Below, one piece after another: positions 26,779 through 36,331 of a stretch of 64,000 nucleotides of DNA. Source of the DNA: Spirochaetales bacterium (GTDB taxonomy: Bacteria; Spirochaetota; Spirochaetia; DSM-27196; Salinispiraceae); NCBI GenBank assembly GCA_009991955.1, contig JAACWS010000024.1, positions 26,410-90,409 on the forward strand, read 5' to 3'. The notes beneath the pieces are model-generated. The model searched no databases. It worked only from the letters and a program-made list of their open reading frames with translations, and was not told the origin of the DNA. The translations under genes were made by a program, and so were the position numbers. Positions within the stretch are counted from its first letter, which is position 1; the number at the start of each line of letters is the position of its first letter.

Positions 26779-27148
26779 TTTACGGAAACTACGGGAGGAA
26801 AAACGGCAGGCTCTCGAAATTCGAGAAACCGACAACAAAACTATTCAGGTGATTGTAGGAATGGGAACCAGCGGAATAGCCGCCGGAGCAAAACGGACCC
26901 TCAATCAGTTCATGACTTGCATCGAGCAGTATAACCTCACCAGCGTTAGCCTTCGCCAAACCGGCAGTATCGGTTTGGACCACGCAGAACCGGTAGTAGA
27001 AGTAAAGATGCCTGGCATGCCCGACATCATCTACGGCCGAGTAGACCCCGAGGTCGCAAAGCTCATCGTAGAACGACACATTCTGGGTAAAGAACTGGTG
27101 AACGACCACGTGTTCGACCGTCCGGCACCGGACATTGTAGAAGGGTAA
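26756..27148 (+). CDS. Thioredoxin-like ferredoxin-fold protein lacking cluster cysteines
   Basis: 130 aa with AGGAGG before the ATG. The fold pattern is that of the thioredoxin-like [2Fe-2S] ferredoxins near hydrogenases (IQVIVGMGTSGIAAGAKRTL ... QTGSIGLDHAEPVVEV), but the positions normally Cys (TCG and GCIGxC) are Ser and Asp, and only one Cys remains (MTCIEQ). It should not hold a [2Fe-2S] cluster. It may be a structural subunit or assembly factor. It lies between the GHKL ATPase gene and hydB, overlapping the first by 23 bp. Confidence 0.8.
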   Translation: MAKLTLDDLRKLREEKRQALEIRETDNKTIQVIVGMGTSGIAAGAKRTLNQFMTCIEQYNLTSVSLRQTGSIGLDHAEPVVEVKMPGMPDIIYGRVDPEVAKLIVERHILGKELVNDHVFDRPAPDIVEG

Positions 27149-27158
27149 GGGGGAAGGG

Positions 27159-28964
27159 ATGGCATTTAATCATTATTTACTGGTATGCGGTGGAACAGGA
27201 TGTGAATCATCCAACGCCGACAAAATTTATACGAACCTAAAGTCTCAAGCTGAGGCCCAGGGAGTCGCCGAAAGCTGCCAAATAGTAAAAACCGGGTGTT
27301 TTGGTTTCTGTGAAAAGGGGCCTATCGTAAAGGTCCTTCCCGAACAGAATTTCTACGTTGGGGTTAAGCCCGAAGATGTAGAAGAAATAATCGCCGAACA
27401 GATAGTAAAAGGTCGTCGGATTGAACGACTCCAGTACAAAGAAATAGGTAAGGCTGGCGCGGAAAAGTCTGCAAAAGGGGGAATCGAGAATATCGGATTC
27501 TACCAGAAGCAGGTGCGGGTAGTACTACGAAACTGCGGATTTATTAATCCCGAAGATATTACCGAGTACATTGCCCGGGACGGGTATGCCGCCCTCGAAA
27601 AAGTCCTTTTCGAAATGAAACCCTCAGATGTAATCGACGAGCTGAAAAAATCGGGCCTTCGGGGTCGGGGTGGTGCAGGGTTTCCGACTTGGCGAAAATG
27701 GTCCTTTAGTGCGGATGTCAAAGATGTGGACCAAAAATTTATAGTATGCAACGCCGACGAAGGGGACCCTGGCGCTTACATGGACCGGTCGGTACTTGAA
27801 GGTGACCCCCACTCGGTTCTGGAAGCTATGGCAATAGCCGGATACACGGTCGGAGCAGACAAGGGGTTCATTTATATCCGAGCCGAGTACCCCCTGGCGA
27901 TCAATCGACTAAAAATAGCCATCGGACAAGCCAAAGAAGTTGGTCTTCTAGGAAACAAGATATTAGGAACCGAATTCTCCTTCGACATTGAAATCCGCTT
28001 TGGGGCTGGAGCCTTCGTATGTGGTGAAGAAACCGCCCTCTTGGCATCGATCGAAGGCGAACGGGGAATGCCTCGACCTCGACCACCCTTTCCTGCGACC
28101 AATGGACTGTGGGGAAAACCTACGGTTATCAACAATGTAGAAACTTGGGCGAATATTCCAGTTATTATAACGAAGGGTGGCGACTGGTTCGCAAATATTG
28201 GAACCGCCACCAGTAAAGGCACAAAGGTCTTTGCCCTCACCGGAAAGATTAATAACAGCGGACTGGTCGAAGTTCCAATGGGAACCCCTCTTCGAGATAT
28301 TATCTACAATATCGGCGGAGGCATTCCTAACGGACGAAAGTTCAAGGCCGTTCAAACCGGTGGACCCTCGGGAGGAGTCATTACCGCCGATAACATCGAC
28401 GTACCAATCGACTTCGAGCACCTCCAGGAACTGGGCTCGATCATGGGATCGGGTGGAATGATAGTTATGGATGAGGACGATTGTATCGTTGATGTAGCAA
28501 AATTCTACCTGGAATTTACCGTCGAAGAAAGTTGCGGAAAATGTGCTCCCTGCCGGATCGGTGGTCGCAAGCTCTACAATCTCTTAGATAAGATTTCTAA
28601 GGGCAGTGGAACGATGGAAGACCTAGAAAAGATAAAAAGTATTGGAAACGCCATGAAGAAGGCCAGCCTCTGTGGTCTTGGACAAACGGCCCCCAACCCA
28701 GCGCTTTCTTCGATGCACTACTTCTACGACGAATACCTTTCCCACATCAAAGACAAGACGTGTCCCGCGGGGGTCTGTAAAGACCTGGTAACCTACACGA
28801 TAAAAGAAGACAAATGTATCGGTTGTACCCTCTGTGCTCGAAGGTGCCCGGTGAGCTGTATTAGCGGAGAACGCAAGAACCCCCACTTTATCGATCAGGA
28901 TAAGTGTATCAAGTGCGGTGAGTGTTTTACGGTATGTAAGTTTGATGCGGTCCTAAGAGCCTAG
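27159..28964 (+). CDS. hydB: HydB: NuoF-like FMN/NADH subunit of trimeric hydrogenase
   Basis: 601 aa, start supported by GGGGGAAGGG. Domains: N-terminal thioredoxin-like [2Fe-2S] (CGGTGCESS and KTGCFGFC), NuoF core with FMN/NADH motifs [13 protein letters not shown] and [14 protein letters not shown], the SLBB-like segment, the [13 protein letters not shown] [4Fe-4S] site, and a C-terminal pair of [4Fe-4S] motifs ([12 protein letters not shown] and [11 protein letters not shown]). This is the usual HydB length and order. It oxidises or reduces NAD(H) and is the proposed bifurcating site in HydABC. Cytoplasmic. Confidence 0.95.
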   Translation: MAFNHYLLVCGGTGCESSNADKIYTNLKSQAEAQGVAESCQIVKTGCFGFCEKGPIVKVLPEQNFYVGVKPEDVEEIIAEQIVKGRRIERLQYKEIGKAGAEKSAKGGIENIGFYQKQVRVVLRNCGFINPEDITEYIARDGYAALEKVLFEMKPSDVIDELKKSGLRGRGGAGFPTWRKWSFSADVKDVDQKFIVCNADEGDPGAYMDRSVLEGDPHSVLEAMAIAGYTVGADKGFIYIRAEYPLAINRLKIAIGQAKEVGLLGNKILGTEFSFDIEIRFGAGAFVCGEETALLASIEGERGMPRPRPPFPATNGLWGKPTVINNVETWANIPVIITKGGDWFANIGTATSKGTKVFALTGKINNSGLVEVPMGTPLRDIIYNIGGGIPNGRKFKAVQTGGPSGGVITADNIDVPIDFEHLQELGSIMGSGGMIVMDEDDCIVDVAKFYLEFTVEESCGKCAPCRIGGRKLYNLLDKISKGSGTMEDLEKIKSIGNAMKKASLCGLGQTAPNPALSSMHYFYDEYLSHIKDKTCPAGVCKDLVTYTIKEDKCIGCTLCARRCPVSCISGERKNPHFIDQDKCIKCGECFTVCKFDAVLRA

Positions 28965-28981
28965 GGCGAGGGGAGGAAATA

Positions 28982-30736
28982 ATGGCAAAAATGATCGATG
29001 CACAAATTAATGGCAGAAAAATAACCGTCGAGGAAGGCACAAGTATCCTCAAAGCGGCACAGATGGTTGGAATGAAGATTCCAGCCCTCTGCTATCATCC
29101 TGACCTTCCGGCCTGGGCTGCCTGTGGTATTTGTGTCACAAAGATTGAGGGTAGTCCTAAACTGGTCCGGGCCTGTGCGACTCCAATTGGTGCGGGGCAG
29201 AACATACTGACCCACGATCCAGACATCGTAAATGTCCGCCGGGAGGTAGTTGAGCTCATACTAGCAAACCATCCCGATGACTGTTTGTACTGTCCTCGGA
29301 ATGGGAACTGCGAACTTCAACGTTTAGCAGCCGAGTTCGGAATACGGGAACAACCTTTCGAAAAGAATGTTCGAAGTCTCCCCCTAGATGATTCTACTCC
29401 GTCGATTATCCTGGACCCGGAAAAGTGTATCCTCTGTGGCCGATGTGTTAAGGTTTGCCAAGGTATGCAGAATGTGTGGGCTTTGGAGTTTATCGGTCGG
29501 GGCGATGGTACTCGAATTGCCGGCGCCGGAGATGTACTGTTGAACGAAACACCGTGCATTAAGTGTGGTCAGTGTTCTGCCCACTGTCCTGTGGGTGCAA
29601 TATACGAAAAAGACGATACCGCAAAGGTGTGGCGTGCTCTCCAGGATGGGAAAAAGCACGTTGTGGCCCAGATTGCCCCGGCGGTGCGAGTTGCTCTTGG
29701 CGAAGCCTTTGGTCTGGAGCCGGGGACAATTGTAACCGGAAAAATCTACGCTGCCCTCCGGCGACTAGGGATTCACGCGATCTTCGATACAAACTTTGCA
29801 GCCGACCTGACTATTATGGAAGAGGCTACCGAGTTCGTCCATCGCTTTACCACCGAAGGATCTACCCTTCCTCTCATTAGTAGTTGTTGCCCCTCGTGGG
29901 TAGATTACCTAGAAAAGTACTTTGGCGACATGATTCCCCATTTTTCAACTGCAAAGTCGCCCCAGATGATGATGGCGAGTATGGTAAAGACCTACTATGC
30001 CCAAAAGCAAGGCATTGAACCCGAGGATATCTTTAGCTTCTCGATCATGCCTTGTACATCGAAAAAGTACGAAATTACCCGGGATGAGCATATGTACTCC
30101 ACTGGTCAACAGGACTTGGACGTGGTTATTACTACCCGAGAGTTTGCCCGGATGATCAAACAAGCGGGAATCGACTTCCTCAACCTTCCGGACGAAGAGC
30201 CGGACAACCCCCTGGGTATGTACTCGGGAGCCGGAACCATCTTCGGTGTTACCGGCGGCGTTATGGAAGCGGCTCTTCGAACTGCTTACCACATGGTGAC
30301 CGGTGAAGAGTTAGGAAAGGTAGAGTTCGAAATGGTGCGGGGGCTGGAAGGAATTAAATCCGCCGAAATCGATATTAAGGGAACCAAGGTACGAGTCGCG
30401 GTTGCCCACCAAATGGGAAATGTCGAAGAGATAATGAAACAAATTCGAGAGGCCAAGGCCACGGGAAAAGAGATACCTTACCATTTTGTCGAGGTTATGG
30501 CCTGCCGAGGGGGTTGTATAGGCGGTGGTGGACAGCCTTACGGCGCAACCGATGAGCGACGAAAGAAACGGATCGCCGGTATTTACAAGGACGATTCCCA
30601 ACAGACCGTCCGGTGTAGCCACAATAACCCCTATATTCAGACCTTGTACGCCGACTTCCTGGAGAAACCCGGGAGTCACAAGGCTCACGAGCTCTTGCAT
30701 ACCAAATACGTCGACCGACCCCTGTACCAGAAATAA
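28982..30736 (+). CDS. hydA: HydA: catalytic [FeFe]-hydrogenase subunit
   Basis: 584 aa with GGGGAGGAAATA before the ATG. Plant-type [2Fe-2S] domain ([18 protein letters not shown]), His-Cys3 cluster motif [14 protein letters not shown], two [4Fe-4S] motifs ([22 protein letters not shown]), then the H-cluster: L1 SSCCPSW (~300), L2 MPCTSKKYE (~355) and L3 [16 protein letters not shown] (~505). All cluster ligands appear present; L1 has Ser where Thr is commoner. It makes or consumes H2 with ferredoxin and NADH through HydB/HydC. No hydEFG maturases are in the window. Ends at a strong terminator. Confidence 0.96.
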   Translation: MAKMIDAQINGRKITVEEGTSILKAAQMVGMKIPALCYHPDLPAWAACGICVTKIEGSPKLVRACATPIGAGQNILTHDPDIVNVRREVVELILANHPDDCLYCPRNGNCELQRLAAEFGIREQPFEKNVRSLPLDDSTPSIILDPEKCILCGRCVKVCQGMQNVWALEFIGRGDGTRIAGAGDVLLNETPCIKCGQCSAHCPVGAIYEKDDTAKVWRALQDGKKHVVAQIAPAVRVALGEAFGLEPGTIVTGKIYAALRRLGIHAIFDTNFAADLTIMEEATEFVHRFTTEGSTLPLISSCCPSWVDYLEKYFGDMIPHFSTAKSPQMMMASMVKTYYAQKQGIEPEDIFSFSIMPCTSKKYEITRDEHMYSTGQQDLDVVITTREFARMIKQAGIDFLNLPDEEPDNPLGMYSGAGTIFGVTGGVMEAALRTAYHMVTGEELGKVEFEMVRGLEGIKSAEIDIKGTKVRVAVAHQMGNVEEIMKQIREAKATGKEIPYHFVEVMACRGGCIGGGGQPYGATDERRKKRIAGIYKDDSQQTVRCSHNNPYIQTLYADFLEKPGSHKAHELLHTKYVDRPLYQK

Positions 30737-30761
30737 GAAACTCGTTTCTCGAATCAATTGT

Positions 30762-30811
30762 ATCCCCCGGGTAGTCAAAAGCTACCTGGGGGATTTCTAA
30801 AATCTATTTTT
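30762..30811 (+). terminator. Rho-independent terminator of the hyd operon
   Basis: Arms ATCCCCCGGGTAG (30762-30774) and CTACCTGGGGGAT (30782-30794), pairing over 13 bp with one G-T wobble and a 7-nt loop, followed by T-rich sequence including TATTTTT. Confidence 0.85.
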
Positions 30812-30823
30812 CCGGCTAAGTTG
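30788..30823 (-). promoter_or_regulatory. Possible diverged third copy of the 36-bp element
   Basis: On the minus strand, CAACTTAGCCGGAAAAA matches 15 of 17 bases of the first block, and the second block is matched at about 9 of 13 with the same 6-base gap. It partly overlaps the hydA terminator, so the second-block match may be accidental. In this orientation it would direct transcription antisense to hydA. Confidence 0.25.
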
Positions 30824-30827
30824 GTCA

Positions 30828-30856
30828 TTGCACCCTGGTTGCTAACAAGCGATAAT
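30828..30856 (+). promoter_or_regulatory. Promoter of the c-di-GMP/aroDE/ttcA operon, apparently leaderless
   Basis: TTGCAC (30828-30833), 17-nt spacer, GATAAT (30851-30856). The ATG at 30866 follows after 9 nt and no Shine-Dalgarno is present between them. Confidence 0.6.
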
Positions 30857-30865
30857 CGATGATAC

Positions 30866-32008
30866 ATGCGGGTTTATCGAAGTTCTCTCTTAGTTTTTTC
30901 TTTTGTTAGTGTGTTCGGGATTCTCCTCAGTCTCGAACCCTTGGTTTCCACCCTTCGGGAAGAAATATTGTTAGTCTTATTCCTCATAACTCCGATATTG
31001 ATAATTCTTACCGGGGTAATGAGTCTCCGATATCGCAGGACGGGAATTAGCTTTTTCTTAATTCTTCTGGGCGCTGTCTACGCCGGTTACCTAATGCCTG
31101 GGAGGCTGTGGGACCTTGAGCTCATCGTTCGACTTCAGCACGGTATCGTGCTGCTTTTGCCGGTCTTTTTTGTGTTTTTCTCCTTGAGCCCCGATCGAGG
31201 ATTTACTTCGGTATCGGGTATTGGGGAACTAGTACTCTTGGTTCTTGGGGGGATTGGGATTATCTACCTCGGTTTCGGAAGAACAGGTGACGAACTGGTG
31301 GGTCTTTTTGAGAGTATCGGAAGCTCGATCGTCCCGGGGCCCCAGGGGTACTTTTTCCCGTCTTGGAATTTAACTTTTTTACAATTTCTTCTCGTTTTTT
31401 TGGGATTCTTAATCTTACTCCTGGCGGCCCTCCTTCGCCGACGAAACAGTGGATGGCTAGCACCTTGGCCGGTTATTCTCTTGAGTTTTGTTGCGGGTAT
31501 GAGTCGAATGATCCAGGTTCCAATTTTGCTCTACTGGGTCTTGTCGGGAGTGGGTTTTGTCCAGGTTATATTGCTTCACGAGGCTTGGAGAGAGGCATTT
31601 TTTGACCCCCTAACAGGTATAGGAAATGCTCGAGCCCTTCAGTTCCGGTTGAAAAGAAGTCCGGGGGTTTATACGTCCGGGGAAGCATGGATCGAAAATT
31701 TCGATGATTTTTGTGCGTCCTATGGAGATGCTACGGGCCAACAATGCATTCGGATGGTGGGTAGTTATCTATCTCGGTATCGCTCCGCTTTTCGCCTCTA
31801 TCGATTAGATGGCCCACGTTTTGTCCTTCTTCGTAAAACCGATGATTCTCAGGATGTAAAAAAATTAAATGAAGAAGTCCAAAAAATTACCCAAGGTTTT
31901 GCTAATAGAGGTTTTAGACTACGAAAAACTCGTAAAACGGTAGAGGTAAACCTGGGTTTAGCCTGGGGTGGCGAGTTATACTTAGGGCAGGAATATAAAA
32001 ACCTATGA
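30866..32008 (+). CDS. Membrane protein with degenerate GGDEF domain
   Basis: 380 aa. About eight membrane helices occupy residues ~5-245 in an MHYT/7TM-like sensor arrangement of unknown ligand. A GGDEF-type domain follows, beginning DPLTGIGNARALQF, but the active-site loop reads RLDGPRFVLL where RYGGDEF is expected, so diguanylate cyclase activity is unlikely. Its stop overlaps the ATG of the EAL gene by 4 bp (ATGA). It probably senses a signal and regulates the EAL partner. The first gene of a five-gene overlapping operon. Confidence 0.78.
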   Translation: MRVYRSSLLVFSFVSVFGILLSLEPLVSTLREEILLVLFLITPILIILTGVMSLRYRRTGISFFLILLGAVYAGYLMPGRLWDLELIVRLQHGIVLLLPVFFVFFSLSPDRGFTSVSGIGELVLLVLGGIGIIYLGFGRTGDELVGLFESIGSSIVPGPQGYFFPSWNLTFLQFLLVFLGFLILLLAALLRRRNSGWLAPWPVILLSFVAGMSRMIQVPILLYWVLSGVGFVQVILLHEAWREAFFDPLTGIGNARALQFRLKRSPGVYTSGEAWIENFDDFCASYGDATGQQCIRMVGSYLSRYRSAFRLYRLDGPRFVLLRKTDDSQDVKKLNEEVQKITQGFANRGFRLRKTRKTVEVNLGLAWGGELYLGQEYKNL

Positions 32009-33438
32009 GCGATACTCAGCCTCGAGTTAGAGAACTCGAAGCACATCTTAAAGAAACAGAACGGAAACTCAAGGAAGCAGAAAAACTCAATCGGCTTCAT
32101 CCAGATACGGGTCTGCCTATTTATCGGTTCCTCCTCCAAGATCTAGAAACCCTCATACAAGATGACAAGTCCACGGGGAAAATGAGCGAGGGGTCCGGTT
32201 GTGGGAAAAAATTCTTGCAAGAAGGAAACCCTAAAGCCTTTTCCGTTATCGTTATCCGGCTCGACTCGGCATACAGTCGTATCAAGAATACCCGAGACCG
32301 ACAAAAAGCGCTGCTTTTTAAAAGTAGCTTTCGAATTAAGAATGCCCTGGACAAAGGGTGTCTCTATCAGGGTGACCGATTAGATGAGTTTTTTGTCCTC
32401 TATCCTGGAGAACACTCGGCACATCAATTAAACCAGCTCATGCAAAAAATCGCCAAGGACGTCGCTGGTCCCCACGATCCGCCCGTGGAGGATATTCGAT
32501 TTGGTGCCTATGTTGCGGCCACAATGTTTCCTACTCAAGCAAAGACCCTCGATGAGCTACTCACGAACCTAGAAATTGCCGCCGAAGAAGCTGAACAAAT
32601 CGCTGGGGGTGTGAGTTTTTATTCCGAGGATTTGGGTCGAAGGCAACGCCATCGAGCGGTGGTCGAAAGTGAATTAAACAAGGCGATTCAACGGGGGTTC
32701 GACCAGTTTCGTCTGGTCTTTCAACCGATATGCGGGGTCGATGGAAAAATTCGGGGGGCAGAAGTTCTGGTTCGATGGGACCATCCCAGCTTAGGGATTA
32801 TTTCACCTGGGCTCTTCGTTCCCCTGGCCGAGGCCAACGGGTCTATTCGCCTACTAGGTCGCTGGATTATCTTCCAGGCCTGTCGAATTTTAGCCGAGTG
32901 GCAAAAAACTGAAACCGAGTCTATCTATTTTTCCGTGAATCTTTCTCCCGTTCAATTTCTCCAGAAAGATCTGGTTGAATCGATTGTTAACGTAATCAGA
33001 GTAAACAAACTTAAACCGGGGACCTTGAAAATCGAAATAACCGAAGGTGCCATTATGGAAGATGCCCAAGGGGCGGTTAAAAAAATGGAGCAACTCAAAA
33101 AAGAAGGAATTCGATTATCGATTGACGATTTTGGTACCGGGTATTCATCCTTAGCCTACTTAAAAGAGCTTCCCTTGGATTCGTTGAAGATTGATAAATC
33201 TTTCATCGAAGACGTCACCCGAAACGACAATAACCGGGCGATAGTTCGGGCGGTTATATCCCTCTCGAAGAATCTTGGCCTTGAAACCCTGGCCGAAGGA
33301 GTGGAATTCGAGGATCAACTAGAACTTCTGGTAGCCGAGGGGGTAGATATGATTCAGGGATACTACTTTTCTCCCCCGGTCGATGGAGATACCTTCCACG
33401 GATACCTCGAAACCGGAGGAACTCTTCCTTTGTCATGA
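32005..33438 (+). CDS. EAL-domain c-di-GMP phosphodiesterase with degenerate GGDEF
   Basis: 477 aa. An N-terminal coiled coil (about 5-35) and a GGDEF-like domain with degenerate loop (GDRLDEFFVL) precede the EAL domain (~220-470). Catalytic residues are visible: EVLVRW (ExL Glu, ~253), NLSP, EITE, DDFGTGYSSLAYLK (~373), KIDKSF, EGVE and QGYYFSPP. The complete set predicts active hydrolysis of c-di-GMP to pGpG. No membrane segment, so it is likely recruited by the upstream membrane protein. ATGA overlaps join it to both neighbours. Confidence 0.88.
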   Translation: MSDTQPRVRELEAHLKETERKLKEAEKLNRLHPDTGLPIYRFLLQDLETLIQDDKSTGKMSEGSGCGKKFLQEGNPKAFSVIVIRLDSAYSRIKNTRDRQKALLFKSSFRIKNALDKGCLYQGDRLDEFFVLYPGEHSAHQLNQLMQKIAKDVAGPHDPPVEDIRFGAYVAATMFPTQAKTLDELLTNLEIAAEEAEQIAGGVSFYSEDLGRRQRHRAVVESELNKAIQRGFDQFRLVFQPICGVDGKIRGAEVLVRWDHPSLGIISPGLFVPLAEANGSIRLLGRWIIFQACRILAEWQKTETESIYFSVNLSPVQFLQKDLVESIVNVIRVNKLKPGTLKIEITEGAIMEDAQGAVKKMEQLKKEGIRLSIDDFGTGYSSLAYLKELPLDSLKIDKSFIEDVTRNDNNRAIVRAVISLSKNLGLETLAEGVEFEDQLELLVAEGVDMIQGYYFSPPVDGDTFHGYLETGGTLPLS

Positions 33439-33902
33439 AATATTCACCCCTTTTCTTTTTTGCAAGTCTATTTTTCCTCTGGGGTATTTCCTTCGGCTTT
33501 GCCCAGACAACCTATCTCGATGGGCCCGAGACCGGGGCTTTGGGAATGACTCCTTACGAGGCCTTTGGTACCTTCGGAGCTCCCGAGACAATCTATCCTC
33601 AGCCAGGACCCGCCGAGTGGCAACAGGACGTAGTTTTTTACTATTCCGACCATAGCTATCTTTATTGGTTCGAAAATCGGGTGTGGCAAGTGAGGTTCGA
33701 TCGAAGACATAAAGATCCGGTTCTCGGGGTCTACATGGGCAGTAGCCAGAATTTGGTTCGGTCTGTTCTCGGTCCACCTCTGGCAGACGAGCCCGGAGAG
33801 CTCGTGTACCCGATGGTTGAAAGGGGATTTCCTATGCGACTGCGTCTACTCTTCGAAGAAGACCGGTTGATCGAGGCTTTCTTGTACAGGAGTGATTTTT
33901 AG
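33435..33902 (+). CDS. Small exported protein of unknown function
   Basis: 155 aa with signal peptide (LFFFASLFFLWGISFGFAQ; cleavage probably after FAQ). The mature part, about 130 residues, has VFYYSDHSYLYWFENRVWQVRFD and LRLLFEEDRLIEAFLYR, a two-layer beta pattern similar in outline to SmpA/OmlA-type modules but without a firm match. The ATG overlaps the EAL gene stop by 4 bp and aroDE starts directly after its stop, so it is a real gene of the operon. Periplasmic location expected. Confidence 0.7.
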   Translation: MKYSPLFFFASLFFLWGISFGFAQTTYLDGPETGALGMTPYEAFGTFGAPETIYPQPGPAEWQQDVVFYYSDHSYLYWFENRVWQVRFDRRHKDPVLGVYMGSSQNLVRSVLGPPLADEPGELVYPMVERGFPMRLRLLFEEDRLIEAFLYRSDF

Positions 33903-35447
33903 GTGGCTCAAAAACTCTGTGTATGCCTGACGGGTTCAACTATCCAGGCCCAGCTATCTACTGCTCGGGAGTACCAAACGCTTGCCCACCTTTACGAGAC
34001 TCGGCTCGATTTTCTCTTTTCGACCGAAGCTTCGTCCTTCTTGTTGGTTTCGGATCTCGTCCTATTTGTAAACCAGTTATTGCAATTGGGGCGACCGGTC
34101 ATCCTTACTGCTCGACATCGGAAAGACGGTGGGGTGTGGCCCGGGGATAAAGAAGCTTGGCGGATGAGTATCCTGGTTTCCTTGGCAAAGGAGTTTTCGA
34201 CCAACGGAAAGGTGTATATCGACCTCGATTGGGGGGTGCCCGAGCTCGATGCTCTTGCGAAAGAATTGGTGAATGCCTCTCTCGGGGTGCTGCGGAGTAT
34301 TCATAGTTTCGATAGTTCGTGGACCCCAAAAGATTTGGAAGAACGGGGCAATGGTCTCTTTGAAGCGGTAGAGGGCGAAGCCCGACGGTTTATTCCAAAA
34401 ATCGCCCTCGCGTGCGAGGGCATAGCTCAGACCCGGGCGATTTTTCGGTTCGGTCAGGAGAAAAGAGCCCGAGGATTTCGTTCGTTTCTAGTCTTGGGCA
34501 TGGGAGAGTACGGACTTGCAACCCGGGTTCTCACCCAGTGGATTGGTTCCGAGTGGACCTATTCTACCCCCCTTCAAGGGGGCCCTGCGGCGGCTCCAGG
34601 GCAATTGGATCCCCGAACCCTCGAGGAGGTCTACGGGTACTCGAATCTCAAGGGCACCGAAACCCTCTTTGGCATTCTGGGCAATCCTTTGTCCCACAGT
34701 AAAAGCCCCCAGTTTCATAATGACCGCTTTCGTTCGGTGGGGTTCCCAGGGGTGTATCTCCCCTTTCGAACCGATGATTTGGCCGCGGGTCGACAGCTGA
34801 TGGACGACCTAGGGGTTAAGGGTTTGTCAGTGACGATTCCTCACAAAGAAGGGGTCATCTCCTGGCTCGTGGACCGAGACGATGGAGTCGCGGCAGTTGG
34901 TGCGTGTAATACCTTGGTCCGGACTGACCGGGGTTGGAAGGGATACAACTCGGATATACCTGGGTTTTTGGCACCTTTGGCCCATCAAAAGGGTCTGCTT
35001 CGGGCCTTGGTTCTGGGAGCCGGCGGTGCTGCCCGGGCCATAGTCTTTGGATTAGGAAAAATGGGCATAGAGGTGACCGTAACAAACAGGACACCCCAAA
35101 GAGCCCAGGAGCTGAATGAGGAGTTGCAACCCTATCTTCCTACCACCCTTTTGAACCTGGATTGGACCCAAGCTCCTTCGACCACCGGATGGGACCTCAT
35201 TGTTCAAACTACCTCTGTCGGAATGGACGGGAAGAGCGATCCCTTTGACCTCTACGAGTGGACTGGAAAGGAGGTGGCCTACGACCTCATCTACACCCCC
35301 GAACAGACCCCTTTCCTGTTAAGGGCTCAAAGGGCTGGCTGTATCACCATCAACGGTTGGCCGATGTTCGAGGGCCAGGGCCAGGTTCAAAGCCGTCTAT
35401 TTAGAAGGTTGACCCCAGGGTTTTTGCCCGATATAACCTGCGTATGA
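33903..35447 (+). CDS. aroDE: Bifunctional 3-dehydroquinate dehydratase / shikimate dehydrogenase (AroDE)
   Basis: 514 aa, GTG start immediately after the upstream stop; AGGAG lies 10 nt before. Residues 1-215 are a type I dehydroquinase with the catalytic His in RSIHSFD (~134) and the Schiff-base Lys in PKIAL (~166). Residues ~240-514 are shikimate dehydrogenase: [16 protein letters not shown], the catalytic Lys in TIPHKE, NTLV, the NADP motif GAGGAARA (~373), TNRT, and [10 protein letters not shown]. It catalyses steps 3 and 4 of aromatic amino acid synthesis. The fusion is known from plants and some bacteria including chlamydiae and spirochaetes. Confidence 0.93.
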   Translation: MAQKLCVCLTGSTIQAQLSTAREYQTLAHLYETRLDFLFSTEASSFLLVSDLVLFVNQLLQLGRPVILTARHRKDGGVWPGDKEAWRMSILVSLAKEFSTNGKVYIDLDWGVPELDALAKELVNASLGVLRSIHSFDSSWTPKDLEERGNGLFEAVEGEARRFIPKIALACEGIAQTRAIFRFGQEKRARGFRSFLVLGMGEYGLATRVLTQWIGSEWTYSTPLQGGPAAAPGQLDPRTLEEVYGYSNLKGTETLFGILGNPLSHSKSPQFHNDRFRSVGFPGVYLPFRTDDLAAGRQLMDDLGVKGLSVTIPHKEGVISWLVDRDDGVAAVGACNTLVRTDRGWKGYNSDIPGFLAPLAHQKGLLRALVLGAGGAARAIVFGLGKMGIEVTVTNRTPQRAQELNEELQPYLPTTLLNLDWTQAPSTTGWDLIVQTTSVGMDGKSDPFDLYEWTGKEVAYDLIYTPEQTPFLLRAQRAGCITINGWPMFEGQGQVQSRLFRRLTPGFLPDITCV

Positions 35448-36331
35448 CTAAGAAACAACACGATCGGAACAAGCATGAAACCGACAAGCTCATAAAACGT
35501 CTCCGTCGACATACCGGGCAAGCAATAGCCGACTACTCGATGGTCGAGGATGGCGACCACGTCATGGTTTGTATGTCCGGGGGTAAGGATAGTTATGCTC
35601 TATTGGATCTCTTACTTATGCTACGAGATTCGGCTCCGGTGGATTTTCGGGTGACCGCAGTGAACTTGGACCAGAAACAGCCGGGGTTTCCCGAGGAAGT
35701 ACTCCCGAATTACCTAAAGAAAAAGAAGGTCGATTTTCGAATCGTTCAGCGGGACACCTATACGATCGTCAAGCGCCTCATTCCCGAGGGCAATACAACG
35801 TGTAGTCTTTGTAGTCGCCTGCGCCGGGGAATTCTTTATAAGACTGCATCAGAAATAGGGGCCACAAAAATCGCCCTTGGTCACCATCGAAGCGATATTA
35901 TTGAAACCTTCTTTTTGAACCTTTTCTACGGGGGTACCCTCAAGGCGATGCCACCAAAGTTAGTGAGTGACGATGGAAATCATGTAGTCATTCGGCCTTT
36001 GGCCTACTGTCGGGAGCAAGACCTTCAGGCCTACGCCCGAGTACAGGAATTTCCAATTATTCCTTGCGATCTCTGTGGAAGTCAGCCAAACCTACAGCGA
36101 CAGGTAATTAAAGAAACGCTCTTGGGCTGGGAAAAAACCCAACCCGGTAGGGTAGAGACTATCTTCCGGGCTCTCTCCCACGTTACCCCTTCCCACCTGC
36201 TAGACCCGAATCTCTACGAGTTTCGGAATCTCCAGGTTACCGGGGTTCCTAGTCCCTTCGGGGATGTGGGATTCGACCCCCAGAATACCCAAGGGGTTGG
36301 GTTTTCTTCACTTGAAGAGGCCGCTCTTTAG
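35444..36331 (+). CDS. ttcA: TtcA-type tRNA 2-thiolation enzyme
   Basis: 295 aa; ATG overlaps the aroDE stop by 4 bp. PP-loop [10 protein letters not shown] (~45), [10 protein letters not shown] (~123) and PCDLCGSQ (~208) supply the paired CxxC motifs that bind an Fe-S cluster in Ttc[22 protein letters not shown] is characteristic of the family. It thiolates C32 of certain tRNAs. It ends the five-gene plus-strand operon and converges with the XPB-partner gene, overlapping its end by 24 bp. Confidence 0.92.
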   Translation: MTKKQHDRNKHETDKLIKRLRRHTGQAIADYSMVEDGDHVMVCMSGGKDSYALLDLLLMLRDSAPVDFRVTAVNLDQKQPGFPEEVLPNYLKKKKVDFRIVQRDTYTIVKRLIPEGNTTCSLCSRLRRGILYKTASEIGATKIALGHHRSDIIETFFLNLFYGGTLKAMPPKLVSDDGNHVVIRPLAYCREQDLQAYARVQEFPIIPCDLCGSQPNLQRQVIKETLLGWEKTQPGRVETIFRALSHVTPSHLLDPNLYEFRNLQVTGVPSPFGDVGFDPQNTQGVGFSSLEEAAL

